Shown: one piece after another, positions 28,180 to 39,800 of the stretch
Layout: every line of letters begins with the position of its first letter
Position numbering within the stretch: position 1 is the stretch's first letter
From: Lactobacillus crispatus
Lineage (GTDB): Bacteria > Bacillota > Bacilli > Lactobacillales > Lactobacillaceae
Direction of reading: 5' to 3'
Length of the DNA: 64,000 nt
Assembly: GCF_018987235.1 (NCBI RefSeq)
Contig: NZ_CP072197.1
Span: 496,001-560,000, forward strand
Notes under the pieces: generated by a model
The model's database searches: none
Seen by the model: only the letters and a program-made list of their open reading frames with translations
Told to the model about the DNA's origin: nothing
Made by a program: the position numbers and the translations under genes

Positions 28180-30594
28180 TTGTATAACCACAAAGTAATT
28201 GAAAAGAAATGGCAAGATTATTGGGCAAAGCACGATACTTTTAAGACAGGCACTGACCCTGATAAGAAGAATTATTATGCATTGGATATGTTCCCATTCC
28301 CATCTGGCAAGGGACTTCACGTAGGTCACCCAGAAGGATATACTGCAACTGATATCGTTTCAAGAATGAAGCGTGCACAAGGCTATAATGTGCTTCACCC
28401 AATGGGCTGGGATGCATTTGGTTTACCAACTGAACAATATGCGTTAAAGACTGGCGAAGATCCAGAAGTTGTTACTAAGAACAATATTGCTAACTTTAAG
28501 CGTCAATTGAATAAATTGGGTTTCTCATATGATTGGGACCGTGAAGTAACCACCTCAGATCCAAATTACTACAAGTGGACGCAATGGGTTTTTGAACAAA
28601 TGTACAAAAAGGGCTTGGCATATGAAGCTGAAGTTCCTGTTAACTGGTCACCAGATTTAGGTACTGTTGTGGCTAATGAAGAAGTTATTGATGGTAAAAC
28701 CGAGCGCGGTGGCTACCCAGTATATCGTAAGAATATGCGTCAATGGATGCTTAAGATGACCGCATATGCCGATCGCTTGTTGGAAGATCTCGATGACTTA
28801 GATTGGCCAGAACCAGTTAAGGAAATGCAGCGTAACTGGATCGGTCGTTCGGAAGGTGCACAAGTTACTTTTAAGGTAAAGGATAGTGACAAGACTTTTG
28901 ATGTCTTTACCACTCGTCCAGATACTTTGTTTGGTTGTTCTTACACTGTTCTTGCTCCAGAAAGTAAATTAGTGCAAGAAATTACGACCCCTGAACAAAA
29001 AGAAGCAGTTGATGCTTATATTAAGAAGATTGAATCAAAATCTGACCTTGAGAGAACTGATCTTAATAAGGATAAAACTGGTGTCTTCACTGGGGCTTAT
29101 GCAATTAACCCAGTAAATGGTAAAGAAGTTCCAATTTGGATTTCTGACTATGTTTTAGCAAGTTACGGCACTGGTGCCGTAATGGCTGTTCCAGCTCATG
29201 ATGATCGTGATTATGCTTTTGCAACTAAGTTTGGTTTGCCAATTAATCCAGTTATTGAAGGCGGCAATATTGAAAAGGAAGCCTTCACCGGCAATGGCAA
29301 GCACTTTAATTCTGAATTCTTAGATGACTTAGACAACGAAGAAGCCAAGAAGCGCATGATTGAATGGCTTGAGGACCATAACTGCGGTAAGAAGAAGGTC
29401 AACTACAAGTTGCGTGATTGGGACTTCTCTCGTCAACGCTACTGGGGTGAACCAATTCCAGTAATCCACTGGGAAGATGGTACGACTTCACTTGTACCAG
29501 AAGATCAATTGCCACTTCGCTTGCCACATGCAACTGACATTAAGCCATCCGGTACGCCAGAAAGTCCACTTGCTAACTTGACTGACTGGGTAGATGTTGT
29601 TGACGAAAACGGTAGAAAAGGTAAGCGTGAAACCAACACGATGCCTAACTGGGCTGGTTCTAGCTGGTACTACTTGCGTTACGTTGATCCACATAATGAT
29701 AAGGAATTAGCTGACTACGATTTGCTTAAAAAGTGGCTTCCAGTTGACTTGTACATTGGTGGGGCAGAACACGCAGTACGTCACCTACTTTATGCAAGAT
29801 TCTGGCACAAGGTTCTTTATGACTTGGGTGTTGTTCCAACCAAGGAACCATTCCAAAGACTGTACAATCAAGGTCTAATCTTGAAGAACCATGAAAAGAT
29901 GTCTAAGTCAAAGGGTAACGTTGTTAACCCAGATGATGTGATTGACGAATACGGTGCTGACTCACTTAGAATGTACGAAATGTTCATGGGCCCACTTGAT
30001 GCTTCAATCGACTGGGATGACAATGGTCCAGCTTCAACTAAGAAGTTCTTAGATCGTGTATGGCGTTTGTTTGTGAATGATCTTGATCTTAAGGCAATTC
30101 CACAAGAAAGAATCGTTGACGAAAACGATGGTACGCTTGATAAAGTTTATGCTGAGACAGTCAAGAAGGTTACCGAAGACTTCGATGCACTCCACTTTAA
30201 CACTGCAATTAGTCAAATGATGGTCTTCATGAATGCGGCTCAAAAGGCTAAGACTATTCCACGGGAATACGCAGAAGGCTTTGTTAAGCTTTTGGCTCCA
30301 GTTGCACCACATATGATGGAAGAAATTTGGCAAGTCTTTGGTCATGATGAATCAATTACTTATGCTAAGTGGCCAACTTACGATCCAGCTAAGCTAGTTG
30401 AATCAACTGTAGAAATTATGGTTCAAGTTAACGGTAAGCTCCGTGGCAAGTTCCAAGCTCCTAAGGACGCCGATCGCGATGACGTGCAAAAACAAGCTAT
30501 GGAAATTGAACACGTTAAGAAGTTCTTAGAAGGTAAAGACGTCAAGAAGGTTATTGTCGTTCCAAACAAGATCGTTAATATCGTTGCTAAATAA
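28180..30594 (+). CDS. leuS: Leucyl-tRNA synthetase
   Basis: 804 residues, normal length. The class I HIGH motif is in [15 protein letters not shown] near 43-57 and KMSKS is in [16 protein letters not shown] near 577. The editing domain and C-terminal anticodon domain are present. The start is TTG at 28180, 7 bp after AAAGGAG; no ATG fits. It is controlled by the T-box directly upstream. Confidence 0.98.
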   Translation: MYNHKVIEKKWQDYWAKHDTFKTGTDPDKKNYYALDMFPFPSGKGLHVGHPEGYTATDIVSRMKRAQGYNVLHPMGWDAFGLPTEQYALKTGEDPEVVTKNNIANFKRQLNKLGFSYDWDREVTTSDPNYYKWTQWVFEQMYKKGLAYEAEVPVNWSPDLGTVVANEEVIDGKTERGGYPVYRKNMRQWMLKMTAYADRLLEDLDDLDWPEPVKEMQRNWIGRSEGAQVTFKVKDSDKTFDVFTTRPDTLFGCSYTVLAPESKLVQEITTPEQKEAVDAYIKKIESKSDLERTDLNKDKTGVFTGAYAINPVNGKEVPIWISDYVLASYGTGAVMAVPAHDDRDYAFATKFGLPINPVIEGGNIEKEAFTGNGKHFNSEFLDDLDNEEAKKRMIEWLEDHNCGKKKVNYKLRDWDFSRQRYWGEPIPVIHWEDGTTSLVPEDQLPLRLPHATDIKPSGTPESPLANLTDWVDVVDENGRKGKRETNTMPNWAGSSWYYLRYVDPHNDKELADYDLLKKWLPVDLYIGGAEHAVRHLLYARFWHKVLYDLGVVPTKEPFQRLYNQGLILKNHEKMSKSKGNVVNPDDVIDEYGADSLRMYEMFMGPLDASIDWDDNGPASTKKFLDRVWRLFVNDLDLKAIPQERIVDENDGTLDKVYAETVKKVTEDFDALHFNTAISQMMVFMNAAQKAKTIPREYAEGFVKLLAPVAPHMMEEIWQVFGHDESITYAKWPTYDPAKLVESTVEIMVQVNGKLRGKFQAPKDADRDDVQKQAMEIEHVKKFLEGKDVKKVIVVPNKIVNIVAK

Positions 30595-30687
30595 GTAAAA
30601 TTTTTCCTAAAAGAACAATAGAGCTTTACTTTATTGTTCAAATTGCGTGACAATTAAATAGTTAATTCATATATTGGGAAAAATTTC

Positions 30688-32334
30688 ATGGAAGAAGAAA
30701 ATAACTTAAATAGCAAAGATACACAAAATACTTTTCTAAAAGGTTCCGCTTGGATGACCTTTGGCTCAATTGCCTCGAGAATTTTGGGTGCTTTGTATAT
30801 TATTCCGTGGTATGCCTGGATGGGCTCCTACGGCAATATTGCCAATGCTTTGACTGCGCGTAGTTATAACATTTATACAATTTTTATCTTAATCTCGACA
30901 GCCGGAATTCCAGGAGCAATTGCTAAGCAGGTAGCCAAGTATAATGCACTAAACGAATATGGGATTGGCCGTAAGTTGTTTCGTAAAGGCTTAATTTTAA
31001 TGTCCATCTTGGGGATCGTATCTGCTGCAATTATGTATTTTGCTTCGCCGCTATTAGCATCTAATGGTAGTCAAAGTGATCCGAGGCAGGTTGCGGTTAT
31101 GCGCAGCCTATCTTATGCGATCTTGATTATTCCTATCTTAAGTATTATGCGAGGATACTTCCAAGGATATGCCGATATGATGCCGAGTGCGATGTCACAG
31201 TTTGTTGAACAATTTGCCCGGGTGGTCTGGATGCTCTTAACTGCATTTGTGATTATGCAAATTCAACATGGCTCATATGTGCATGCAGTTATTCAATCCA
31301 ACTTGGCCGCTGCGATTGGGGCGCTATTTGGAATTGGTTTGCTGATATGGTTTCTATTTTCGCGCAGAAATCAATTGAATTATCTAGTTGAACATTCAAA
31401 TAATAGAATCCATGTTTCTACGACTGAATTATTCATGGAAATTATTGAACAGGCTATTCCTTTTATTATTATTGATTCAGGAATTACCTTGTTCTCGTTG
31501 GTTGATCAGTATACGTTCCACCCAATGATTGCAAGCCTAGTTCACGCTAGTTCAGATACAATTGAAGATTGGTATGCCTTGTTTGGCTTGAATGCTAATA
31601 AATTGATTATGATTATTGTCTCTTTGGCAAGTGCGATGGCAGTAACGGCGATTCCGCTATTATCGGCTGCGCATACTAGGGGAGACTATAAGAGCATTTC
31701 AAAGCAGATTGCTAACACGATGGATTTGTTTTTATTTGTAATGATTCCAGCCGCTTTTGGAATGGCCGCCATTAGTAGACCCATTTATACAGTTTTCTAT
31801 GGCCCAGATCTATTGGGGAGCAACGTATTATATCTGTCGTCATTTACCGCGATTAGTTTAGGATTATTTACGGTGTTGATGGCGATTTTGCAAGGTCTTT
31901 CAGAAAATGGGCTGGCTATTAAGTACTTGGTTCTAGGATTGATTTTAAAAGGGATCCTGCAATATCCAATGATTTTCCTATTTAAGGTATATGGTCCACT
32001 AGTTGCTACTAATTTAGGTTTATTAATTATTGTGGCACTTTCTTTAAAACATTTGGAAGTGCAGTATGATTTTAATTTGAATCGAACTAGTAGGAGATTA
32101 GCTGGAGTTACCGCATTTTCAATTGGTATGTTCCTTGTAGTTAAATTGTGTGAAATGGGACTAGGCAAGTTCCTTAATCCTGATCATAGATTTACTGCAT
32201 TGGTGCTAGTAATTGTAGCTGTAGGTGCTGGGATTGTCTTTTATGGCTTGGTGACATTGAAGACAGGGTTAGCACAAAGTGTCTTAGGTAGTAAGGTAGA
32301 AAGTATTTTAGTTAGACTACATATGGATAAATAA
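30688..32334 (+). CDS. Polysaccharide/lipid flippase of the MOP superfamily (SpoVB/MurJ-like)
   Basis: 548 residues, about 14 membrane helices, with the N-terminal SAWMTFGSIASRILGALYIIPW typical of SpoVB-type putative peptidoglycan-precursor or polysaccharide exporters. The stretch ISTAGIPGAIAKQVAKYN is a family hallmark. Substrate unproven. The ribosome-binding site TTGGGA is weak. A stem GAACAATA/TATTGTTC without a T run lies in the 90-bp gap after leuS. Confidence 0.85.
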   Translation: MEEENNLNSKDTQNTFLKGSAWMTFGSIASRILGALYIIPWYAWMGSYGNIANALTARSYNIYTIFILISTAGIPGAIAKQVAKYNALNEYGIGRKLFRKGLILMSILGIVSAAIMYFASPLLASNGSQSDPRQVAVMRSLSYAILIIPILSIMRGYFQGYADMMPSAMSQFVEQFARVVWMLLTAFVIMQIQHGSYVHAVIQSNLAAAIGALFGIGLLIWFLFSRRNQLNYLVEHSNNRIHVSTTELFMEIIEQAIPFIIIDSGITLFSLVDQYTFHPMIASLVHASSDTIEDWYALFGLNANKLIMIIVSLASAMAVTAIPLLSAAHTRGDYKSISKQIANTMDLFLFVMIPAAFGMAAISRPIYTVFYGPDLLGSNVLYLSSFTAISLGLFTVLMAILQGLSENGLAIKYLVLGLILKGILQYPMIFLFKVYGPLVATNLGLLIIVALSLKHLEVQYDFNLNRTSRRLAGVTAFSIGMFLVVKLCEMGLGKFLNPDHRFTALVLVIVAVGAGIVFYGLVTLKTGLAQSVLGSKVESILVRLHMDK

Positions 32335-32378
32335 AAGAAAATCAAACTGTTGTGATGGCAGTTTGATTTTCTTTTTTA
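32335..32378 (+). terminator. Terminator after the flippase gene
   Basis: Stem AGAAAATCAAACTG/CAGTTTGATTTTCT followed by TTTTT. Confidence 0.92.
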
Positions 32379-32625
32379 TTTAATTATAAAAAATTACTTA
32401 TTTGATCTATGATAAAGGTGTCAAAAGAAAAGTAAGTTCTCTATTTAAATAACACAGCAATAATCAAGGACTAAGTGTATTAACGGAAATGATTTTTTGT
32501 GTTAATATAATTGATGTAGAAATAAATTGCAGATGTTATTTGAGTGATATCGAGATACGCCGCCGCAAAAAGTGTGTGTCATAGATTAATGCTTAATAAG
32601 GATGTAAATTAGGAGGATTTTGAAT
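32379..32625 (+). promoter_or_regulatory. Upstream region of the interrupted adhesin gene
   Basis: About 245 bp without a gene. TATAAT at 32506-32511 is the best -10, with no strong -35. AGGAGG at 32611-32616 is an ideal ribosome-binding site for ATG 32626, the original adhesin start. Nothing else recognised. Confidence 0.55.
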
Positions 32626-32657
32626 ATGGTATCTAAGAATAACCGTATTAAGAAAAT
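32626..32657 (+). pseudogene. Detached 5' end of the giant adhesin gene
   Basis: ATG 32626, 9 bp after AGGAGG, begins MVSKNNRIKK. Joining it across the IS30-family element (32658-33821) and one 13-bp repeat gives MVSKNNRIKKMEKAAERK in one frame with the large gene that follows, including its YSIRK-type signal. This is therefore the native start, now separated by 1.2 kb. Confidence 0.88.
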
Positions 32658-33821
32658 CCTGAATTGTCAAATTAAGTGCAACAGTTAGGCTATGAGGAAA
32701 TATATTGCTTGAAGAGTTCTTCTGCTGTGTGATATTGAAGGATTCGACGATGTTTGCGGTTAATGGCATCAGTTGCCTGTTGAACATAAGCAGCTGACTT
32801 ATCTTTCATGCTTTTGCCTTTAGGGAAGAATTGACGCAGAAGTCCATTGCAGTTCTCATTGGTGCCTCTTTCCCATGGAGAATATGGGTGGGCGAAGTAG
32901 ATCTGGCAGCCTTTGATCTTGGTCATATCCGCAAACTCAGAGCCATTGTCAAACGTGATCGATTTAAACCAGGCAGGATGTCTGTCAATCTCATTTTGAA
33001 GCAGCCTTTGGCATGTGCTTGCCCGATAGTCAGGAATCTTGATAACTACTTCAAAGCGTGTGGTTCTTTCGGTCAAAGTCATTAAAGCAGGCTGATTCTT
33101 GCGTCTGACGCCTTTAACCAGATCTCCTTCCCAGTGCAGCGGCGTTTTTCTGTCTTCAATCTCTTTAGGACGCTGTTCAATGGAATTGCCAAGATTCTTC
33201 TTGTGCAAAGCATGACCGCTCTGGCCGTGATGACGCTTGTTCCTGCGTCTTTTGAGCTTCATAGGCAGATCAATATTGCTTATGTCCAGCAAGCCCTGAT
33301 CAATATAGCGATAGACAGTTGGTGTGCTGGGACAAGGGTAGCCTGGCATAGTCCTTTTGAATTCACCAACGAATTCATCGATGCTGGTGGCATCAAATTT
33401 AGCTTTGAAGCGTCTGGAGAGCATTCTCAAAAAGACAGCATAATGCTTCAATGGATTGCGCTGATAGCAGTTTTTGCGACGCTTCTCATAATAAAGCTGT
33501 GCAGTATCAGCGTAATAGTGCTCATACAATAAATAGCTGCTGTCTCTTTGCAGGACGCTTCCGCGTTTGATTTCGCGACTGATTGTCGACTTATGGCAGC
33601 CGACTTCTTGAGCGATAACAGTACGGGAAGTTATGCCGGAATCCAGCATTGCTTGAATTTGTCCACGTTGTACGCTGGTTAATTGATGATAGTGCTTAGA
33701 AATGCTAGAATTTGAATTGGTCATGAAGATCTTCCTTTCTTGATTTTTCGTCACTTCAAGTTTAGGTCTTCATGGCCTTTTTGTTTAACACTTGGTGTTG
33801 CACTTCAATTTTAAATCCGGG
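32658..33821 (-). mobile_element. IS30-family element, 1164 bp, inside the adhesin signal region
   Basis: The ends CCTGAATTGTC...AAGTGCAAC and (reverse complement) CCCGGATTT...AAGTGCAAC align as imperfect 25-bp inverted repeats. It is flanked by 13-bp direct repeats GTATTAAGAAAAT (32645-32657 and 33822-33834). The transposase points away from the adhesin. The repeat is longer than the 2-4 bp commonly quoted for IS30, so its length is worth checking. Confidence 0.9.
32690..33724 (-). CDS. IS30-family transposase
   Basis: 344 residues from ATG 33724 (MTNSNSS), preceded by AAAGGAAG; an upstream in-frame ATG at 33754 lacks a site. The N-terminal HTH domain includes TVIAQEVGCHKSTISREIKRG. The DDE catalytic core follows, with HWEGDLV, ITFDNGSEF and PWERGTNENCNGLLR. 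Appears intact. Confidence 0.95.
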   Translation of the reverse strand: MTNSNSSISKHYHQLTSVQRGQIQAMLDSGITSRTVIAQEVGCHKSTISREIKRGSVLQRDSSYLLYEHYYADTAQLYYEKRRKNCYQRNPLKHYAVFLRMLSRRFKAKFDATSIDEFVGEFKRTMPGYPCPSTPTVYRYIDQGLLDISNIDLPMKLKRRRNKRHHGQSGHALHKKNLGNSIEQRPKEIEDRKTPLHWEGDLVKGVRRKNQPALMTLTERTTRFEVVIKIPDYRASTCQRLLQNEIDRHPAWFKSITFDNGSEFADMTKIKGCQIYFAHPYSPWERGTNENCNGLLRQFFPKGKSMKDKSAAYVQQATDAINRKHRRILQYHTAEELFKQYISS

Positions 33822-33832
33822 GTATTAAGAAA

Positions 33833-36800
33833 ATGGAAAAGGCTGCCGAGAGAAAGCCACACTTCGCTATTAGAAAGCTTACTATCGGCGCTGCTTCTGT
33901 TTTGTTAGGTACTACTCTTTGGATGAGTACTACGGCTTCAACATCACACGCGGATACAAATGATGATGCTAATAGTCCTGAATCTCATGAAAAGAGTAAT
34001 ACTACAGCAGATAATGGCACAGGGGATGCCAATAAGACTGTTGTAATTACTAATAATGACGCTGCTAAGGCTGCCGCAGATGCAACTACTGACAACGTTA
34101 CTATCAATAACAATGAATCAACTGAAACTAAGGCTGCTCAAGATAAGAACAGCTCTAATTCTGTGTCTGAAAAGAAGTCTACAGAAACTAAGTCATCAGT
34201 TGATACTTCAAGCTTGGAAAAGAGCAATGTTTCAGCTTCAACTGTAACAACTGACAAGTCAACTCAAGCTTCAGCTGCAAATAAGGCAAGTAACAATGTA
34301 GCTACAACAACTAACAAGGTTGCAAATGCTTCAACAACTACTAATAAGTCAGCTTCAACTACAGTAAACAATACTGAAAAGGCTGCAGCAAAGTTAGCTG
34401 AAGATGCTAATGTAAATACTGGAAACATTACTAAGTCAACTGTTTCAAAGGACACTACTATTACCGATGCAGGTAAGGTTGGTAAGCAAGATCAAAATAA
34501 TGTAGATACTCAAACTTTCAACTTGAACACTGCTGAACTTGGCAAGTTGACTAAGAGTAGTGATAGTCACTTTAATCCTAAACTGGCTGCTGCTTTGTTT
34601 GGTAATAGTCTTATTCAAGCTAATGCTAATAATGCTGTTAATGCAAATACTAGTGCTTTAAATAGTAGTGCTTTGACTAATGGGGATGCCAGTGCATTAG
34701 GTGCTAGTCTTAGAGCTGCTAGCGGCAATAATGATACTTCAAATTACCAAACTGTAACTAACTGGTCAGGCTTAAAGGGCGCCGTAAATAGTAGTGCTTC
34801 TGGTGTTATTATTTCCGGTACAATTAATGTTCCACAATTTACAACTGTAAATCAAAATAATGACTTAAATATTAATAAAGATTTCACTATTATTGGTGCT
34901 GATGAAAATGCAACACTTAATCTTAATAATAATGTAATTAATAACAATGGCAATCTTACTTTAAAGAATATTAATATTAAGGGTGCTGTTGCTGGTAATG
35001 GTACTGTTAATATTGAAGGCAAAGTTACCTCAACTGTTGGTTCAGATAATTCAATCATTAAAGGTAAAACTATTGATGAAGCTAATGCAGCTGTACAAGA
35101 CCAAACAAGCACTGGCAAGATTGGAACGCAAGGTACAAGTTGGGTAGCTGGAAGTAATAATCGAAATGGTTGGACCGTAAAAGGTTGGAATTACGCTAAC
35201 TTTAGTGGCTCAAATGTTAATATAGCTGCTGATGCTAACTTAACTATTAGTCGTTCAGCAATCGGTGATGGTATTCATTTAACAAATAATGGTACAGTTA
35301 ATGTTGCTGACAATGGCCAGTTGACTATTAATATGAATACTAACAACGATTTGAATACTACTGCTCGTTATCACAATGCAGGTATTTTTGCTGTAGGTAA
35401 CGGTAACTTTACTACAGGTTATAAATCTGTTGTTACATTGAATACCAGTATCGGTCAAGGTATTTCGATGACTGGTATGAGACCTTATGTGACTGATGAT
35501 GATCGTTTTGGTGGCTATGGTGCTCGTGATCGTAGTGATGGCTCTGGTCAAATTAATTTAGGGCAATATTCAACTTTGAATTTCACTGGTCGTGATGGTG
35601 TTATTTTAGGTAATAACTCTCATTTTAACGTTGGTGATAGTGCAAATGTTCACTTTGAAAACAAGGGCCGTGGTGTTGCTCTTGATCTAGCTGCTAATAG
35701 TGACATTAATATTGGTGACCATGCAGTAACTTATTTCCATTCTGTAGGAAAGAATAATATCGACGCGCTTGGTAGAAATGCAGGTGTTGCTTCAGGTAGT
35801 TATGATGGTTACAACTATATTGGTGTAAACGAAGGCGGTAACATCACTGTTGGTCAGTTTGCAACCTTTAGAGTTATACTTGAAGGTCGTGGCGATAACG
35901 CTTGGGATGATGTTGTTTCGTTAGACTCACGAGATGTTAATACTAATGCTGCTTTTACTTCTAAAACCGGTGCAACTATTGACATTCGTGATGATAACAC
36001 TAACTTCTATGCAGAATTGATTTCATTTCCATTAGGCGCATCTCAATCAAGAATTGATATTCATGACCCATTGTTGCTTAACTTACAACGTTATTCTAGT
36101 GGTGGTGCAACTACTGGTTGGATGGCAACTGGTGGTGACAAGATTAATACTACCTCATCACAATACACTTCTAACCTAATTTATATGTCAGGAGCTAATG
36201 GTGAATTTAGTGTTGATGGAACAAATTATGTAGTTTACCAACGTATTAAGTCTGATGGTTCTAAGCAAATTTGGTTAAACGTTAATGGCGTTAATATTCC
36301 AATGAATGGTTTCCAAACTAAGAATATTTGGGATAATAAGGCCAACCCTGATGTATCAATTAATGGTAATGGTTTAACTGGTGGTGTTAGAGCTAACCAA
36401 GTTCACAACTATTATGGTTCTCCGTTAATTGGTAAGGATGCTCCGTACTATGGTATTTCTACGCAACGTGCTAGTCACCAAATTTGGTTCCCACACCAGA
36501 CCACAATGGAAGTAACTGGTACTCATACTAATACTATTAAGTATGTATATTCAGATGGTACTCCAGTTACAGATGCTAATGGTAATCCAATTGTTAAAAC
36601 TCAGGATATTACATTAACCCGTAAACTTACTCTTGATATTAGCCAAGATAAGATTGAAGATATTCAAAATTACGCTTTATCACATACCTCTGATGAAACT
36701 CTTGAATATATTAAGAATGCTCAAGCTGTCACTGCAGATTCAGGTTGGACTTATACTGATGCGCAGGGTAACAAGATAACTAGTCCATATGCTGAGGTAG

Positions 36801-39800
36801 TTTCTCCAACCGTAAAGGGATACACCGCTACAATTCAATCATCTAATGTCCCAGGAATTAAGAAAGGCGCCGATGGTTCTTCAGTAACTGCTAAGTTGCA
36901 ATTTAAGGAAGATCTTGTTCAAAACGGTGAGATATCTAGTGATTATAAGGCACAAGGTATTAGTGCGATTATTCCAGATAATTATGAAACTGTAGTTGTT
37001 TACAGTGTTCCTCAAGATGTAAAAGATACTCTTAAGTTCTATGATGATGCAACTAAGTCATACATTACTGATGCTCCTGACCAAACTGCAATTGGTAAGG
37101 AAAATGATACTGTTAACTTTAAAGATGGAGCAAGTACTGTAAAATCATTAGAAGACAAAGGATACAAGTTTGTAAATGTAACTGACGGTACTCCTGATGA
37201 TACTAAGGCAACTATTTTAACTGGTAATTCATTTGATAAAGTAGACTTTGGTAAATTTGGTAAGAGTGGTAAGACGTTTGTTGTTCACTTAACTCACAAG
37301 GTAATCCCAGTAACTCCAGATACTCCAAACATTCCATCTAATAGTAAGATTACTAAGGATGATCTTACTAAGACAGCTACTCGTACTATTCACTATGTTG
37401 AAAACGGTCAAAATGGTGCTGCTTTAAAGGATCCAACTGTACAAACTGTAACTTACTCAGGTACTGCATACATCGATGAAGTTACTGGTCAAATGGTTAA
37501 TGCCAAGGCAGATGGAAAAGATTCTCAAGGTAATACTACTTATGTAGTAGACCCTGACAACAAGACTACACCATCAATCACTTGGACTACTTCTAACAAT
37601 GGCAAGTTTGCTCAAGTAACTCCAGATGCAACTATTAATAAAGATGGTCAAAACTGGAACACAACTGTTAAGTCAGTTAATGAAGAAAATGCACCAGAAG
37701 TCTCAAAAATCACTGGTAAGACAACTAACGAAGATGTCTACGTACCATACACTTTGCAACAAAAGACTTATACTGGTGTAGACGAAAACAAGACAGTTAC
37801 TCGTACAATTAAATACCTTGATAATGAAACCAAAGAAGAAATTAAGGGTCTTGATCCTGTAACTCAAACTACAAACCTTCACCGTACACAAATTAAGGAT
37901 GAAAAGGGTAATGTAGTTGGTTACGGTACTATCAGTGCAGATGGTCACAGTTATACTATTAACAATAACTGGATTATTGATAACAATGGTTGGTCAGCAC
38001 AAGTTTCACCTGATGCAACTGGCTTAGGTTACAAGAAGACACCTCACTTTGATAATGGTCAAGATGCTTCAACTGTTCCAGCTGGTACTGTAAGCGTAAC
38101 TGATCCACAAGATAAAACAGTTAAAGTTTACTACGATCATGATTATGAACCTGTAAACCCAGATCATCCTGAGTACACTAAGGACGTTAACGAAACTGTT
38201 CACTATGTATATAGCGATGGTACAAAAGCTGCTGATGACAATGTTCAAACTTCTAAGTGGAGCAGAACTCTTACAGTTGATAAGGTGACAGGTCAGCTTG
38301 TTCCAAATGGTCAATACACTACTGAGTGGGCAATTGCTAAGGGTCAACCAAGTGAATACTCACAAGTAAACTCTCCAGTTATTAAGGGTTACTACGCAAA
38401 TCAAGCGAATGTTCCTGCAACTAAAGTAACTCAAGATGACATTGAAAAGACTGTTACCTACAAGCCACTTGGCCACATTATTCCAGTTGACCCAACTACT
38501 GGTGACCCAATTCCAAACGCACCACAACCACAATTTCCTAACAATCCAACTGATCCAACTAAGGGTAATCCAGGTGAAAAACCAACTGTTCCAGGTTACC
38601 ACCCACAAGATGGCAAGCCAGGCGAACCAGTTAGCCCAGTTCCAGGCAACCCAGGCGAAGATGTTAAGGTTCCTTACGTTAAGGACCAAGGTACTGTTTC
38701 AGTTATCTTCCACGATGACACTACTAACAGCACTATTCCAAACGTTGGTTTCAACTCTGGTGATGCAGCAGCTGATACTCCTGTAACTTACAATCCTGAA
38801 AAGAACATTTCTGATCTTGAAAAACAAGGTTACGTATATGTACGTACTGAAGGTACTCTTCCTGGCAAGGTTGAAGCTAACAAGAACATTACAGTTACTG
38901 TTCACATGAAGCACGGTGTACAACCAGTAACACCAACTACACCACCAACTGATGTACCAAAGAACACACCAAAGGAAGCTCAACCAGATCAATTGACGAA
39001 GAAGGTTAACTTAACTGTTAACTATGTCAATGCTGATGGCACTACATTTAATGGTAATGTTCCAGCTAACGCTAAGCAAACTGCTACATTTACTGGTACT
39101 GCTTATGTAGATAAGATTACTGGTCAATTAGTAAACGCTAAGCAAGAAGATGGCAAGTGGGTAATTAATACTGATGACACTGCAACTCCAGAAATTACTT
39201 GGACTAGCGACAAGACTTCATTTGAAGGAGTAACTTCACCAGCTGAAAAGGGTTACCACGTATCTAATGTTTCATCACATGCTGATGGTGACAACGTTGC
39301 TGCAATCACTGGCTTAACTAAGGATAGTCAAGACATTACAGTTACTGTAACTTACGCTAAGAACGGTACTAAGATTGTAGGTGAACGGACTGTTGAAGGT
39401 TCAATGACTGTTCACTATACAGGTGCCGGGGACTTAACTCCAAAAGATAATGTTCAAAGTGGTGTAAACTTCCACTACACTGGTGATGTACATGACGCCG
39501 AAACTAATGAATTAGTTTCTAAAGGTCACTGGGAAGTAAATGGCGTTACTGGCGACAGCTACCAATTTAACGAAGTAGATTCACCAGCAGTTTCAGGTTA
39601 TACTGCGGAAGTTAAGGTTGTACCAGGCTTTAAGGCTACTCCAGATAAACCAACATTTGAAACTACTGTAAACTACACTAAGAACGGTACTGAAATTCAA
39701 AATAAGAAGAATGTCCCAGCTTCTCAAACTGTTCAATATGTAGATGATCAAGGAAACGTCTTACGCCCTGAAGTAAAGCAAAATTCCGAATTCCAATACA

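Noticed and set aside
33134-33532. 132-codon frame on the plus strand inside the IS30 element
   Set aside because: Antisense to the intact transposase, no ribosome-binding site, no recognisable domain.
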